DNA of 64,000 bases from Anaerolineales bacterium (GCA_015075405.1 JABTUK010000003.1:806001-870000), one strand, 5' to 3'; positions 48,518 through 56,804 are shown, counted from the stretch's first letter. Made by a program: numbers and translations. Notes: generated by a model from the letters alone, not told the origin.

Positions 48518-49540
48518 GTGAAGACCATTATTCTTGAACAGCCCGGCGTCCTGCGGTTGGCCGAGACTGATCCACCCGGCCAACCCGGTCCCGGCGAAGC
48601 CCTGGTACGGGTACGGCGGGTGGGCATTTGCGGCACAGATTTGCACGCCTTTGCCGGGCATCAAAATTTCTTTAGCTATCCCCGTGTTCTGGGGCACGAA
48701 TTGGCCGTTGAGGTTGTCGCCCTCGGCCCCACCGAAGAGAATCCTAACCTGACTATCGGCGACATTTGCTGTGTCATTCCCTATCTGCACTGCGGCCAAT
48801 GTATTGCCTGCCGCCGGGGCAAAACCAATTGTTGTGTCAAGATGCAGGTGCTGGGCGTTCACCGAGATGGCGGCATGCAGGAATGGATCATTGTCCCGGT
48901 AGACAAGCTGCTCAAAGCGGAGGCGATTCCCCTGGAGCATCTGGCGCTGGTCGAAATGCTCTGTATTGGCGCGCACGCCGTCAAGCGAGCGCAGCCGGAG
49001 GCCGGGGAGACGGCTTTGGTCATCGGGGCTGGCCCGATTGGCCTGGCCGTATGCCAATTTGCCCTGCTAAGCGGAGTAAAGGTTTTAGTATTAGATATTA
49101 GCGACAAACGCCTTGAATTTTGCCGCCAGCATTTAGCTATTGAAGCGGTTATTGATGGCAAAAGTGATCCGCTCGCTCAGATTCATACGCACCTCAAGGG
49201 GGAGCTTCCGACGGCTGTTTTTGACGCCACCGGCAGCCCCAAGTCAATGAATCAGGCTTTTGGGTATGTGGCGCATGGGGGCAGCCTGACCTTTGTCGGC
49301 CATTTTCCCGGCGATGTCACCTTTCACGACCCCGATTTTCATCAGCGCGAAATGACTTTGCTGGCCAGCCGCAATGCGACCCAAGACGATTTTGACTGGT
49401 CTATCCAGATGCTGCAACAAGGCAAGATCAACTTGACCCCCTGGATCACCCAACAAGTTTCGCCAGAGGAAATTATCACCGCCTTCTCCACCTGGCTAGA
49501 CCCGGCCCAGGGGATGATTAAGACCATGCTAGAATTTTAG
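48518..49540 (+). CDS. zinc-dependent dehydrogenase, L-galactonate 5-dehydrogenase (LgoD/YjjN)-like
   Basis: 340-residue medium-chain dehydrogenase. Seen: catalytic zinc ligands in VGICGTDLHAF (Cys about 38) and VLGHELAVEV (His-Glu), structural zinc cysteines in CGQCIACRRGKTNCC (about 91-105), Rossmann motif VIGAGPIGLAV (about 168-178) and LVLDISDKRLEF. The blocks FFSYPRVLGHE, RRGKTNCCVKMQVLGVHRDGG and DPDFHQREMTLLASRNAT resemble E. coli YjjN/LgoD. Likely substrates are a sugar acid or polyol in the same L-sugar route. GTG start with AGGAG six bases upstream. Lying behind the aldo/keto reductase, it may serve an L-galactonate branch next to FucD. Confidence 0.85.
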   Translation: MKTIILEQPGVLRLAETDPPGQPGPGEALVRVRRVGICGTDLHAFAGHQNFFSYPRVLGHELAVEVVALGPTEENPNLTIGDICCVIPYLHCGQCIACRRGKTNCCVKMQVLGVHRDGGMQEWIIVPVDKLLKAEAIPLEHLALVEMLCIGAHAVKRAQPEAGETALVIGAGPIGLAVCQFALLSGVKVLVLDISDKRLEFCRQHLAIEAVIDGKSDPLAQIHTHLKGELPTAVFDATGSPKSMNQAFGYVAHGGSLTFVGHFPGDVTFHDPDFHQREMTLLASRNATQDDFDWSIQMLQQGKINLTPWITQQVSPEEIITAFSTWLDPAQGMIKTMLEF

Positions 49541-49544
49541 TGTA

Positions 49545-49689
49545 AGGCAATCCCAAGATTTAAATCATCCAATTATTCTCACCGGCTTGATGCGTGATAC
49601 GTGATGCGTAAGAAATCTTGCCTGGAAATCATCACGTATCACGCCTTACGTATCACAGATTTTGGATAATTATTTTCTTGGGGTTGCCT
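49545..49689. repeat. CCAAGATTTAAATCA-ended element with GTGATRC core, copy 2
   Basis: Outer ends AGGCAATCCCAAGA / TCTTGGGGTTGCCT and ATCATCCAATTATT / GGATAATTATT. The core (49588-49656) is a GTGATRC array TGATGCGTGATACGTGATGC with inverted ATCACGTATCACGCCTTACG. It lies between convergent genes and includes most of the spacer. Confidence 0.75.
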
Positions 49690-49720
49690 AAAAGGATTGT
49701 TTTATCTTCAAGCACAAACG

Positions 49721-50737
49721 TTAATGGGCATAGGCCACTACCGGCCCCTCAACTGTGACTTGAACCAGAGCGCCTGGGGACAAATCAAGACGGGGTTGGG
49801 TACGGGCTTGCAGACGCAGCCCGGCGGGTAAAGCTACCTCGACCAGTTGATCATGGCCGAAAAAGCTGATCCGTTCCACCCGGCCAGGCCCGGTGGGGTC
49901 GGGTTGTAGGTGGGCCATCTCTGGACGGATGAGGACCTCCACCGGCCCATGCGCCGTTTCAACCAGCGGTAGATCGCCCAAAGCGCAAGAAACCACAGGT
50001 CCATGGGCAACTCCGGCCAAAAAATTGGCTTCGCCGACAAAGGCGGCTACTTCGCGCCGGGCGGGGCGGAGATAAAGCTGCTGCGGTGAACCCACCTGGA
50101 GAATTGCGCCCTCGATCATCACCGCCACTTCGTCGGCCAGGCTGAGCGCCTCCTCCTGGTCGTGGGTAACAAAAATGGCTGTGGCCCCGGCCTGACGCAA
50201 AATCTGGCGGACTTCCTCACGCACGCTCTGGCGCAGGGCGGCATCCAGGTTGGAAAACGGCTCGTCCAGCAAAATCAAAGCCGGCTGTGGGGCCAGGGCG
50301 CGAGCCAGGGCGACCCGCTGCTGCTGCCCACCCGACAGTTCGTGGGGCATGCGCCCGGCCACCTCGGGCAGGCCGACCAGGCTCAACATTTCTGCCACCC
50401 GCCGTTTTTTGTCTACCCCCTTGGGGACACCATAGGCGATATTATCGGCCACATTCAGGTGGGGAAAAAGGGCATACTCCTGAAAGACCATGCCCACACT
50501 GCGCTGCTCCGGGGGCACGTGGAGTCCGGGCGCATTGACCCGCCGCCCACCGATTTCAACCTCCCCCTGATCGGGCATCTCAAAACCGGCCAGCAAGCGT
50601 AGAGTAGTGGTTTTGCCACAGCCGCTTGGCCCCAACAGGGCCAAAAAGCGGCCTCGGGGCAGGGTTAGATTGACATTCTCAACCGCGCGAACCCGGCCAA
50701 AATTTTTGGAAAGCCCCTGGCAGCGTACCGCAACCAT
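49721..50737 (-). CDS. iron(III)/anion ABC transporter ATP-binding protein (FbpC type)
   Basis: 338-residue importer ATPase. Seen: Walker A GPSGCGKTT (about 34-42), Q-loop FQEYALFPHLN, signature LSGGQQQRVALARAL (about 132-146), Walker B ALILLDEPFSNLDA, H-loop IFVTHDQEEAL, and a C-terminal TOBE domain (VEVLIRPEMAHL onwards). Third gene of a binding protein-permease-ATPase operon; its ATG follows directly on the permease TAG. It energises uptake of Fe3+ or a related ligand. Assignment to iron rests on the operon and on the binding protein. Confidence 0.9.
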   Translation of the reverse strand: MVAVRCQGLSKNFGRVRAVENVNLTLPRGRFLALLGPSGCGKTTTLRLLAGFEMPDQGEVEIGGRRVNAPGLHVPPEQRSVGMVFQEYALFPHLNVADNIAYGVPKGVDKKRRVAEMLSLVGLPEVAGRMPHELSGGQQQRVALARALAPQPALILLDEPFSNLDAALRQSVREEVRQILRQAGATAIFVTHDQEEALSLADEVAVMIEGAILQVGSPQQLYLRPARREVAAFVGEANFLAGVAHGPVVSCALGDLPLVETAHGPVEVLIRPEMAHLQPDPTGPGRVERISFFGHDQLVEVALPAGLRLQARTQPRLDLSPGALVQVTVEGPVVAYAH

Positions 50738-52396
50738 CTACCGGCGCAGCCCTTTTTCTTCCTGGGCCAAGATGATCCAGACCGAAACCGCCGAAACCAG
50801 CACCAGCAATAAGGCCGGAGCCGCCGCCTGAGCAAAAAAGACATGTTCGGTGGCGCTCCAGATACGGGTAGCCAGGGTTTGAAAGCCGGTTGGCCCCAAC
50901 AGCAGCGTTGCCGGCAGTTCTTTCATACCGGTCAAAAAGACCAGCGCCAGGCCAGTCAGCAAACCGGGTTTGAGCAGCGGGACGGTAATTGAAGTCAGGG
51001 TTTGGCCGGGGGTGCGCCCCAGACAGCGAGCCGCTTCTTCCAGGCGGGGGCTGACTTGTAGCAACGAAGAGCGGGCGCTACCAATGGCCTGCGGCAGAAA
51101 CCGGACCACATAGGCAAAGATCAGCATGGCCAGCGTTTGGTACAAGAAGGTGGCATAATTGGCCCCAAAGAAAACCAACGCCAAAGCAATGACAATGCCG
51201 GGCAAAGCATAACCGATATAGGCGCTGCGCTCCAGCCACCGGCTGCGCTTTCCCGGAAACCGGACCGACAGCACCGCCAGTGGGATTGCGGCCAAAATCG
51301 CTACCAGGGCGGCCAGGCCGGAAGCAGAGACGGAGTTCAAGACAACATTCAGCCCCAGCTTGAGTTCCTCGCCGATGAGTAAGCCGCGTACCAGCCAGAA
51401 ACCCATGACCCCCAGGGGCAAGATTACCCCTAACAGTGTGACCAGCCCGCAAAAAACCAGGGCCAGCGGTTTCCACGCCCCCAATTTGACGATGGTGGAA
51501 GGACGCTTGGCCCCGGCGCTGCTGCGATAATAACGGGCCTTTCCGCGCAAACGAGACTCGGCCAGGAGGATGGCCAGGGTCAAAATAACCAGGAGCAGGG
51601 CCAGCACGGCAGCCACGCTGCGGTCCAGCGAGGCGCTGTATTGCAAGTAGATCGCCCGCGTAAACGAGTCAAAGCGCAGCAGCGAGACCGCCCCAAAGTC
51701 GCTGAGGGTGTAAAGCGCCACCAACAGGCCGCCAGCCAAAATCGAAGGGCGCAGGTGCGGCAAGGTAATCTCCCAAAAAACACGGCGCGGGCTGCGGCCA
51801 AAACTGCGGGCGGCTTCTTCCAGGCTGGGGTCTAATCCGCGCAAAGCGGCTCGCACGCTCAGGAGGACGTAGGGATAGGTAAAAAGGGTCAGGGCCAACA
51901 GCGCACCGGGAAAGCCATAGATCGAAGGCAGCCGCTCAATGCCCCACGGCTCCAGCCAACCCTGGATCATCCCTTTTGGCCCCAACGCCGCCACCAAAGT
52001 AAAAGCCCCCACATACGAAGGCCAGACCAAGGGCAGCACTGTGACCACCGCCCAGAATTTGCGCCCCGGCAAATCGGTGCGAACCGTAAGCCAGGCCAAC
52101 AGCACCCCCATCACCACTGCTGCTCCTGTCACCGCCAGGGCCAGCCCAGCGCTGCCGGCAAAAACTTCCAGGGTGCGCGGCTGGAGCAAAATGGTCCAGA
52201 CCTTGCTGCCTACCCCGGCGGCCCGGATGATAAGGTAACCGACCGGCAAAAGCGCCGCCGCCGCAATCAGAGTGGCTGCCATTAAGAGGAAAAAGGGAGG
52301 ATGAGTCGTACGGCGGCTCAGCCAGCCGAGTTGAAAGGTCGTCCGAAGCGCGGCCAGTTTATTGGGGGCAAGAGCTTTGCTGTTGGTTGCAATCAT
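50738..52396 (-). CDS. iron(III) ABC transporter permease, fused double-domain (FbpB type)
   Basis: 552-residue permease with two homologous BPD_transp_1 halves of six helices each. Seen: two EAA loops, EEAARSFGRSPRRVFWEITLP (about 187-207) and EEAARCLGRTPGQTLTSITVP (about 445-465), first helix at about 40-62, and the central break at about 285-310 (SRLRGKARYYRSS). The duplicated, fused form is typical of FbpB/SfuB. ATG 52396, weak AAGGA 12 bases upstream. It lies between the binding-protein and ATPase genes on the same strand. Confidence 0.92.
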   Translation of the reverse strand: MIATNSKALAPNKLAALRTTFQLGWLSRRTTHPPFFLLMAATLIAAAALLPVGYLIIRAAGVGSKVWTILLQPRTLEVFAGSAGLALAVTGAAVVMGVLLAWLTVRTDLPGRKFWAVVTVLPLVWPSYVGAFTLVAALGPKGMIQGWLEPWGIERLPSIYGFPGALLALTLFTYPYVLLSVRAALRGLDPSLEEAARSFGRSPRRVFWEITLPHLRPSILAGGLLVALYTLSDFGAVSLLRFDSFTRAIYLQYSASLDRSVAAVLALLLVILTLAILLAESRLRGKARYYRSSAGAKRPSTIVKLGAWKPLALVFCGLVTLLGVILPLGVMGFWLVRGLLIGEELKLGLNVVLNSVSASGLAALVAILAAIPLAVLSVRFPGKRSRWLERSAYIGYALPGIVIALALVFFGANYATFLYQTLAMLIFAYVVRFLPQAIGSARSSLLQVSPRLEEAARCLGRTPGQTLTSITVPLLKPGLLTGLALVFLTGMKELPATLLLGPTGFQTLATRIWSATEHVFFAQAAAPALLLVLVSAVSVWIILAQEEKGLRR

Positions 52397-52451
52397 CGCG
52401 TTAAATTATCCTTGTAATATAGGTTTTCAAACCTTGATCTTTGCGCAAAAA

Positions 52452-52512
52452 AGAATGGCGAATAGGCGAATGGTGAATAGTGACTCTGATTCGCCATTCG
52501 CCATTCGCAAAA
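52452..52512. repeat. GAATGGCGAATGG inverted repeat
   Basis: Left arm GAATGGCGAATAGGCGAATGG, right arm TTCGCCATTCGCCATTCGC: heptamer-like units inverted, in the spacer between the LysM-binding protein and the permease. Confidence 0.75.
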
Positions 52513-52583
52513 AGAATCGACAATTTTTTGTCGCTGTGAAGGCGTAAGTGCCTATTAGCTAAAAATAGCTTATCTCAGGCAAG

Positions 52584-53834
52584 TTATAAAATCCCCAACT
52601 CCTGTAACAATTGCAGCGTGCCGTCCAAGTCTTCCAGCTTGGTCAGGTCAACATTGGGGGTTTGGATTTGCTGAAGCGGGATCAGGATCGGGTTGAGCTG
52701 GATATTGGCCGATAAGGGATACTCATTGGTTTCAGTGTTAAAAAACTGCTGCGAACTCTCGCGCAGTAAGAAGCGCACAAAGGCTTCGGCTGCGTCTTTG
52801 TTGTCGGTGGTATTGACAATGCCCACCCCGGCCACATTGACCATCGCTCCCACATCACCGGCGCGGGGATGATAATTGCGCACCGGGAAATCTTCGCCTT
52901 CTTCGGCCAGAAATTGGAACAGATAATAATGGTTAACAAAACCGGCGTCAATTTCACCGGCCCCTACGGCCTGTACGATGGGCGCATTGCTGGGGAAAAC
53001 AACCGGTTCATTGGCCTGAATACAGGAAAGCCACTCCCTGGCCCGCTCTTCGCCTTCAACCACGCGCAGAGCAGTGACAAAGGCCTGGAACGAACCGTTG
53101 GTGGGGGCCCAGCCGAGGCGGCCCTTCCATTCCGGGGCGCAGAAACCAAACATGTCGTCGGGCAGGTCGGCTTCGCTCAACTTATCCGTGTTGTAGACTA
53201 CCACCCGCGCCCGGCCCGATGTGCCAACCCACAACCCCTCCGGCGAGCGGAAGCGTGGGTCAACCAGATTCAGCGCATCTTCCGGCAGAGGAGCCAGTTG
53301 TCCGGCCTGGGCCAGCGCCCCCAGCGCCCCAGCATCCTGACCGTAGTAAATATCGGCCGGGCTGTTGGCCCCTTCTTCTAAAATAGTGGCGGCCATCTCG
53401 GCGGTGCTGCCGTAGCGAACCTCGACATTCAGGCCGGTTTCCTGCTCAAACTGGTCAATCAGGGGGCCGACCAATTCTTCGCCCCGCCCCGAGTAAATGG
53501 TCAGATCGCCGCTCAAATAAGGCACTTGCTCACCCAACAGCGTTGACGCTTCCTGAGCAGTTGGGATAAATAATTTTTGCCCTACTTCGATCACGTTGGG
53601 ATCGTCAATAGCGGTATAGCCAGTATCACCGGCAGATTTGGCATTGGTGGCTTCGACAATGGCCGGGTAGGCCAGCGGGTCGCCATAGAATTTTTCGGCT
53701 AACTTGCTCAGCCAATCGTCGGCCTGGACGGTGTACTCCTGGCCTGCATCTTGTAAAGGAGGCGCAGCCAGAGCAGCCATGGGCAGCAAGATGACAATTA
53801 AACCAACAAACAAAAAGAAAAGCTTACGAGACAT
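52584..53834 (-). CDS. LysM domain fused to Fe(III)-binding protein (FbpA-like)
   Basis: 416-residue exported protein. Seen: signal peptide (residues 1-25), a LysM-like domain at about 30-95 (YTVQADDWLSKLAEKFYG .. IEVGQKLFIPT), then an FbpA/family-1 iron-binding protein: LTIYSGRGEELVGPLIDQFEQETGLNVEVRYG, PADIYYGQDAGALG, and the iron-coordinating Tyr pair in FVNHYYLFQF near residue 310. LysM binds peptidoglycan or chitin-like glycans, so it may tether the binding protein to the wall. The start at 53834 follows a weak GGGGG; the frame to 54008 passes through an inverted repeat. First gene of the FbpABC-type operon. Confidence 0.88.
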   Translation of the reverse strand: MSRKLFFLFVGLIVILLPMAALAAPPLQDAGQEYTVQADDWLSKLAEKFYGDPLAYPAIVEATNAKSAGDTGYTAIDDPNVIEVGQKLFIPTAQEASTLLGEQVPYLSGDLTIYSGRGEELVGPLIDQFEQETGLNVEVRYGSTAEMAATILEEGANSPADIYYGQDAGALGALAQAGQLAPLPEDALNLVDPRFRSPEGLWVGTSGRARVVVYNTDKLSEADLPDDMFGFCAPEWKGRLGWAPTNGSFQAFVTALRVVEGEERAREWLSCIQANEPVVFPSNAPIVQAVGAGEIDAGFVNHYYLFQFLAEEGEDFPVRNYHPRAGDVGAMVNVAGVGIVNTTDNKDAAEAFVRFLLRESSQQFFNTETNEYPLSANIQLNPILIPLQQIQTPNVDLTKLEDLDGTLQLLQELGIL

Positions 53835-53861
53835 TATGATTGAAAACCCCCTTAAGTTTAT

Positions 53862-53963
53862 AGTCTCAGTAGATCCAATTCTTCGAGGAGTGAGGCACGC
53901 CCACGTGCCGAACACCGCCGCACGTGGGCGTGCTGGCTCCTCAAAATTGGATCCACTGAGTCT
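53862..53963. repeat. CTCAGTRGATCCAATTT inverted-repeat element, copy 2 (102 bp)
   Basis: Same length and outer arms as 4795-4896. The centre is a different stem, GAGGCACGCCCACGTGC / GCACGTGGGCGTGC. It occupies the 5' leader region of the iron operon. Confidence 0.82.
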
Positions 53964-53988
53964 TATTAAAGCCGGGCGAATTTGGTGG

Positions 53989-54002
53989 GTGACATTTGTC
54001 AC
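53989..54002 (-). promoter_or_regulatory. candidate operator GTGACATTTGTCAC
   Basis: 6-bp perfect inverted repeat with a 2-nt centre, just downstream of the predicted minus-strand promoter at 54026-54054 of the iron operon. The binding factor is unknown. Confidence 0.4.
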
Positions 54003-54025
54003 TGACACACTCCAACTTCTCGGCT

Positions 54026-54054
54026 ATAGTAATATAGTATTCCCTTACAATCAA
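54026..54054 (-). promoter_or_regulatory. candidate promoter of the iron-uptake operon
   Basis: On the minus strand TTGATT (54054-54049), 17-nt spacer, TACTAT (54031-54026). It would place the 102-bp inverted repeat inside a ~190-nt leader. Confidence 0.45.
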
Positions 54055-54215
54055 TAGCCCTGTGTTATCCGCTATAGTTTCACCCGCTAAGTTTATAGTT
54101 AATCAGGGTTAATTTTTGGGTTTTATGAAGGCAGGCTGCTACAGGCAGACCTGAGCGACATATCCACCGAAGCGGCGTCCCGGCACATGGCCCATTTTTT
54201 CCGGCCAGTGATGCC

Positions 54216-54419
54216 ATGGAGGGGTCTGAACTGAAAGGACCGAGCCAGGTCGAGCCACCTCTGTTTAGTTGTGACCAATTAGGCGAAACGCACAGTTACT
54301 TTGGCTTTGAGGATGCTCACGCCCTCCAGGAAGCCCTGCGCTTTTTGGGGCCAGGCGTAGCGGATGAAACCTTGGCTGCCTACTATGAGCATTTTCTGGC
54401 CTCACTTTTCAGGAGATAG
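54216..54419 (+). CDS. small ORF, uncertain, possible gene remnant
   Basis: 67 codons with no Shine-Dalgarno before the ATG. The protein reads plausibly (FGFEDAHALQEALRFLGPGV, LAAYYEHFLASLF). The same frame is open back to 54129, and another frame upstream (54145-54230) also looks coding (DLSDISTEAASRHMAHFF), as if a longer gene had been frameshifted. Not recognised. The region 54060-54463 holds nothing else. Confidence 0.3.
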   Translation: MEGSELKGPSQVEPPLFSCDQLGETHSYFGFEDAHALQEALRFLGPGVADETLAAYYEHFLASLFRR

Positions 54420-54463
54420 ACCAGCTTTGGCGCTCTAATTTTTTGGCCGGCTGCCATCAGCAG

Positions 54464-54988
54464 TCAAACCCTATCCATTGCAAAAACCAGCGCCGGGGTT
54501 CCATCCAGGATCATTTCTTTTTCCAGGGTCATGCCGATCTTCTGAGCCACCCTGCGCGAAGCTTCGTTCTCCGGGTCAACCAGGCAGATCAAGCGCGATA
54601 TGGGCAGGTGGGCAAAGGCGTAATCACGGATAGCCGCCGCCGCCTCGGTGGCCAGGCCCTGCCCCCAATAGCGCTTGTCCAACAAATAGGCTACTTCTAC
54701 TTCCTGGCGCTCCTCGATGGTCCACGGCAGCAGCCCACAGCGGCCGATAAACTCACCCGTTTCTTTGTAAATTGTGGCCCACAATCCATAGCCATACCGG
54801 CCATAGTAAACCTCGATGATCCACTCCAACTCTTCTTTGGTTTCCTCATAGGTCTGGGTTCCTTCGGGAAAATAACGCCGTATCTCTGGGTCACGGTAAA
54901 GGGCAAAGAGCGCATCCAGGTCGTCCGGGGTCAGCCGCCTGAGGCTGAGCCGCTCTGTCTCAAGAATATTGGTCTGAAGGTCTGTCAT
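54464..54988 (-). CDS. GNAT family N-acetyltransferase (RimJ/RimL type)
   Basis: 174-residue acetyltransferase. Seen: N-terminal ILETERLSLRRLTPDDLDALF, beta4 VAYLLDKRYWGQGLATEAAAAIRDYAF carrying the acetyl-CoA pyrophosphate loop (RYWGQGLA), and C-terminal NEASRRVAQKIGMTLEKEM. Start ATG 54988 with AAGGGG upstream; the frame to 55087 passes through a repeat. Members acetylate protein N-termini or small amines; the substrate here cannot be told. It stands alone, separated from the HAD gene by a repeat. Confidence 0.92.
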   Translation of the reverse strand: MTDLQTNILETERLSLRRLTPDDLDALFALYRDPEIRRYFPEGTQTYEETKEELEWIIEVYYGRYGYGLWATIYKETGEFIGRCGLLPWTIEERQEVEVAYLLDKRYWGQGLATEAAAAIRDYAFAHLPISRLICLVDPENEASRRVAQKIGMTLEKEMILDGTPALVFAMDRV

Positions 54989-55020
54989 TGTAATTCCCCT
55001 TGTTATTCGGCAGAAAATAG

Positions 55021-55106
55021 CACGCAGATGACACAGATTCGACTGGATTCTCGCTGATTTTTTGATTTCTGCGTAAATCAGCGCCAATCTGCTTTATCTG
55101 TGTTCA
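55021..55106. repeat. CACGCAGATGACACAGATT / CTGTGTTC element, copy 1
   Basis: Units ACGCAGAT, CGCTGATTTTTTGATTTCTG, AATCAGCGCC and ATCTGTGTTC, with weak inverted symmetry. Copy 2 is at 59193-59284. Confidence 0.65.
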
Positions 55107-55126
55107 AGTCCAGCCCTCTTTTAACT

Positions 55127-55834
55127 CTACTCCCGCTCCAACCTTTCCAGCAACCCCGGCAGCAGGCCGAGATGTTCCAGTTCATAATAGCCCGGCTGTT
55201 CAGCCGGAGGTGGGGCGGCGGTTTCGTGGGCCCAGGTGAGGCGGTACGGCACATAGACCGCGCTGGCCCCCAGGGCCAACACCGGCAGAATATCCGAGGG
55301 CAGCGAATTGCCGACCATCAGAAAACGTTCCGGGGCGATGTTGTGCCGCCGCAGTAACCGTTCGTAGCTCTCCCGGCTCTTGTCGCTGACAATCTCGATC
55401 TGGCCGAAATACCCGGCCAGCCCGGAACGGGCGATTTTCAACTCCTGGTCGCGCAAATCGCCCTTGGTAATCACCATCAGCGAATAACGCTTGGCCAGCA
55501 GCGCCAGCGTCTCGGCCACGTACTCAAGCAGCTCCACCTCCGCCGCCAGCATCTCTCTGGCCGAGTCAATAATCGTCTGGATCTCTCCCCCGCTGATCCG
55601 GCCTTCGGTCAATTCGATGGCGGTTTCAATCATCGAGAGGGCAAAGGCTTTGATGCCGTAGCCAAAATGCTGCAAATTACGCATCTCGGTCTGGTACAAC
55701 CGTTCCTCGATCCACTCCGGGCGGTGGTACTGCGCCAGGAGCGTTTTCAACTTGGTTTGAGCTGTAATATAAAGCCGCTCGTTATGCCAAAGCGTATCGT
55801 CGGCGTCAAAGGCGATAGTGTCAAAGCGGGGCAT
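55127..55834 (-). CDS. HAD superfamily hydrolase
   Basis: 235-residue HAD hydrolase. Seen: motif I FDADDTLWHNE (nucleophile Asp near residue 10), a helical cap (about 18-95), motif II/III strand YSLMVITKGDLRDQELK (Thr and Lys), and motif IV FLMVGNSLPSDILPVLALGA. The overall form suits a small-molecule phosphatase of the HAD-IA (C1 cap) type. The DADDT variant in place of DxDGT is common. ATG 55834 lacks a strong Shine-Dalgarno. The substrate is unknown. It lies between two acetyltransferase genes on the same strand, but each is isolated by a repeat. Confidence 0.9.
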   Translation of the reverse strand: MPRFDTIAFDADDTLWHNERLYITAQTKLKTLLAQYHRPEWIEERLYQTEMRNLQHFGYGIKAFALSMIETAIELTEGRISGGEIQTIIDSAREMLAAEVELLEYVAETLALLAKRYSLMVITKGDLRDQELKIARSGLAGYFGQIEIVSDKSRESYERLLRRHNIAPERFLMVGNSLPSDILPVLALGASAVYVPYRLTWAHETAAPPPAEQPGYYELEHLGLLPGLLERLERE

Positions 55835-55889
55835 AGTTTTTTCCTACTCCGAAAAAATAAGGTGATCCTTCACAGTTGGGTCATAAAAA

Positions 55890-55941
55890 GAGATTAGAGA
55901 TTGGAGATTGTTTAATCTCCAATCTCTAATCTCCAATCTCT
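55890..55941. repeat. AGAGATTGGAGATT palindromic array
   Basis: Left arm AGAGATTAGAGATTGGAGAT, 4-nt loop, right arm ATCTCCAATCTCTAATCTCC, then another unit abutting the stop codon of the gene at 55941. Heptamer-like unit AGAGATTGG. Confidence 0.85.
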
Positions 55942-56630
55942 CATCCCCCATATAAAAGTCCTTCCAGGTGCGCCTGCACCTCCGGCCACTCGCTGTCTAA
56001 AATGCGAAACCAGGCGGTATCGCGATTGCGACCTTTGACGATCATGTGGCTGTCCTGAATCCCCTCAAACTTGAAATGCATCCGCAAGGCCGCCCGGCGC
56101 GAGCGCTCGTTGAGGGAATGGCATTTCCATTCGAGGCGGCGGTAGCCCAGGTCAAAAGCATGCTTCAGCATCAGGTAGGTGGCTTCGGTGTTGGCCTGGC
56201 TGCGCTGCGCCACCGGGCTGTACCAGATACTGCCCAACTCGATTTTCAGATGGTCGGGCACGTTGTTTATATAGTTAGCCACGCCAACCGGCCGTCCCGA
56301 AGCCAGGTCAAACACCGCCAGGCACAAGCCGTTTGGCGCATTGACCTGCGCCTGCAAACTGGCGGTAAAGTCGGCCAGATTGTCGAAGGGGCCGTTGAAC
56401 ATATAACGCCAAATCAAAGCCTCGGCATCGTAAGCGTCCACGGAACGCTCGCCCCAACGGATGGGGCTGCCGTTCGACACGTCGAACAGGGCCTGGGCAT
56501 CGCGCTCCACCTGGAGAGATTCCAGGCGGATGTAGCGGCCGGTGAGCGTTACCGGCGCGGGCTTGAGGGGCAGTTCTTGACGGCGGGCCAGAACCTCGGC
56601 GGGCAGTAGGGGGGGCAGCATGGATGGCAT
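55941..56630 (-). CDS. GNAT family N-acetyltransferase
   Basis: 229-residue acetyltransferase of the RimJ/RimL subgroup. Seen: VTLTGRYIRLESLQVERDAQALFDVSNGS near residues 27-55, GVANYINNVPDHLKIELGSIWYSPVAQRSQANTEATYLMLKHAFD (acetyl-CoA loop region), and YRRLEWKCHSLNERSRRAALRMHFKFEG. The longer N-terminus and the NVPDHLKIELGSIW block match the group of GNATs annotated for yeast- and plant-like protein acetylation, but the substrate is unknown. ATG 56630 with GAGGAG; an in-frame ATG at 56660 is less well placed. Confidence 0.9.
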   Translation of the reverse strand: MPSMLPPLLPAEVLARRQELPLKPAPVTLTGRYIRLESLQVERDAQALFDVSNGSPIRWGERSVDAYDAEALIWRYMFNGPFDNLADFTASLQAQVNAPNGLCLAVFDLASGRPVGVANYINNVPDHLKIELGSIWYSPVAQRSQANTEATYLMLKHAFDLGYRRLEWKCHSLNERSRRAALRMHFKFEGIQDSHMIVKGRNRDTAWFRILDSEWPEVQAHLEGLLYGG

Positions 56631-56648
56631 CGGGCAATTCTCCTCGAA

Positions 56649-56683
56649 GATAAGTGTCACGTGTCAAGTGTCACGTGTCAGGT
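56649..56683. repeat. GTGTCA array, copy 3
   Basis: GTGTCACGTGTCAAGTGTCACGTGTCAGG: tandem GTGTCA-type units without an inverted arm, just upstream of the GNAT gene. Confidence 0.75.
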
Positions 56684-56747
56684 AAAAATTTTCTTTCACA
56701 GAGCCGATATTACACTGAAAACACGTGGGAAACAAAAATCAATTCTC

Positions 56748-56776
56748 TTGACAACCTAACCGCTTCGTGTTAATAT
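56748..56776 (+). promoter_or_regulatory. sigma-70-type promoter of the HutC-family regulator
   Basis: TTGACA (56748-56753), 17-nt spacer, TAATAT (56771-56776). Predicted start near 56783, upstream of the palindrome at 56805. Confidence 0.7.
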
Positions 56777-56804
56777 CAGGTCACTTGTAATGACATTTTT
56801 CCTT

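Noticed and set aside
53835..54008. Longer LysM-FbpA protein with 58 extra residues
   Set aside because: The extension runs through the 102-bp inverted repeat and would bury the signal peptide.
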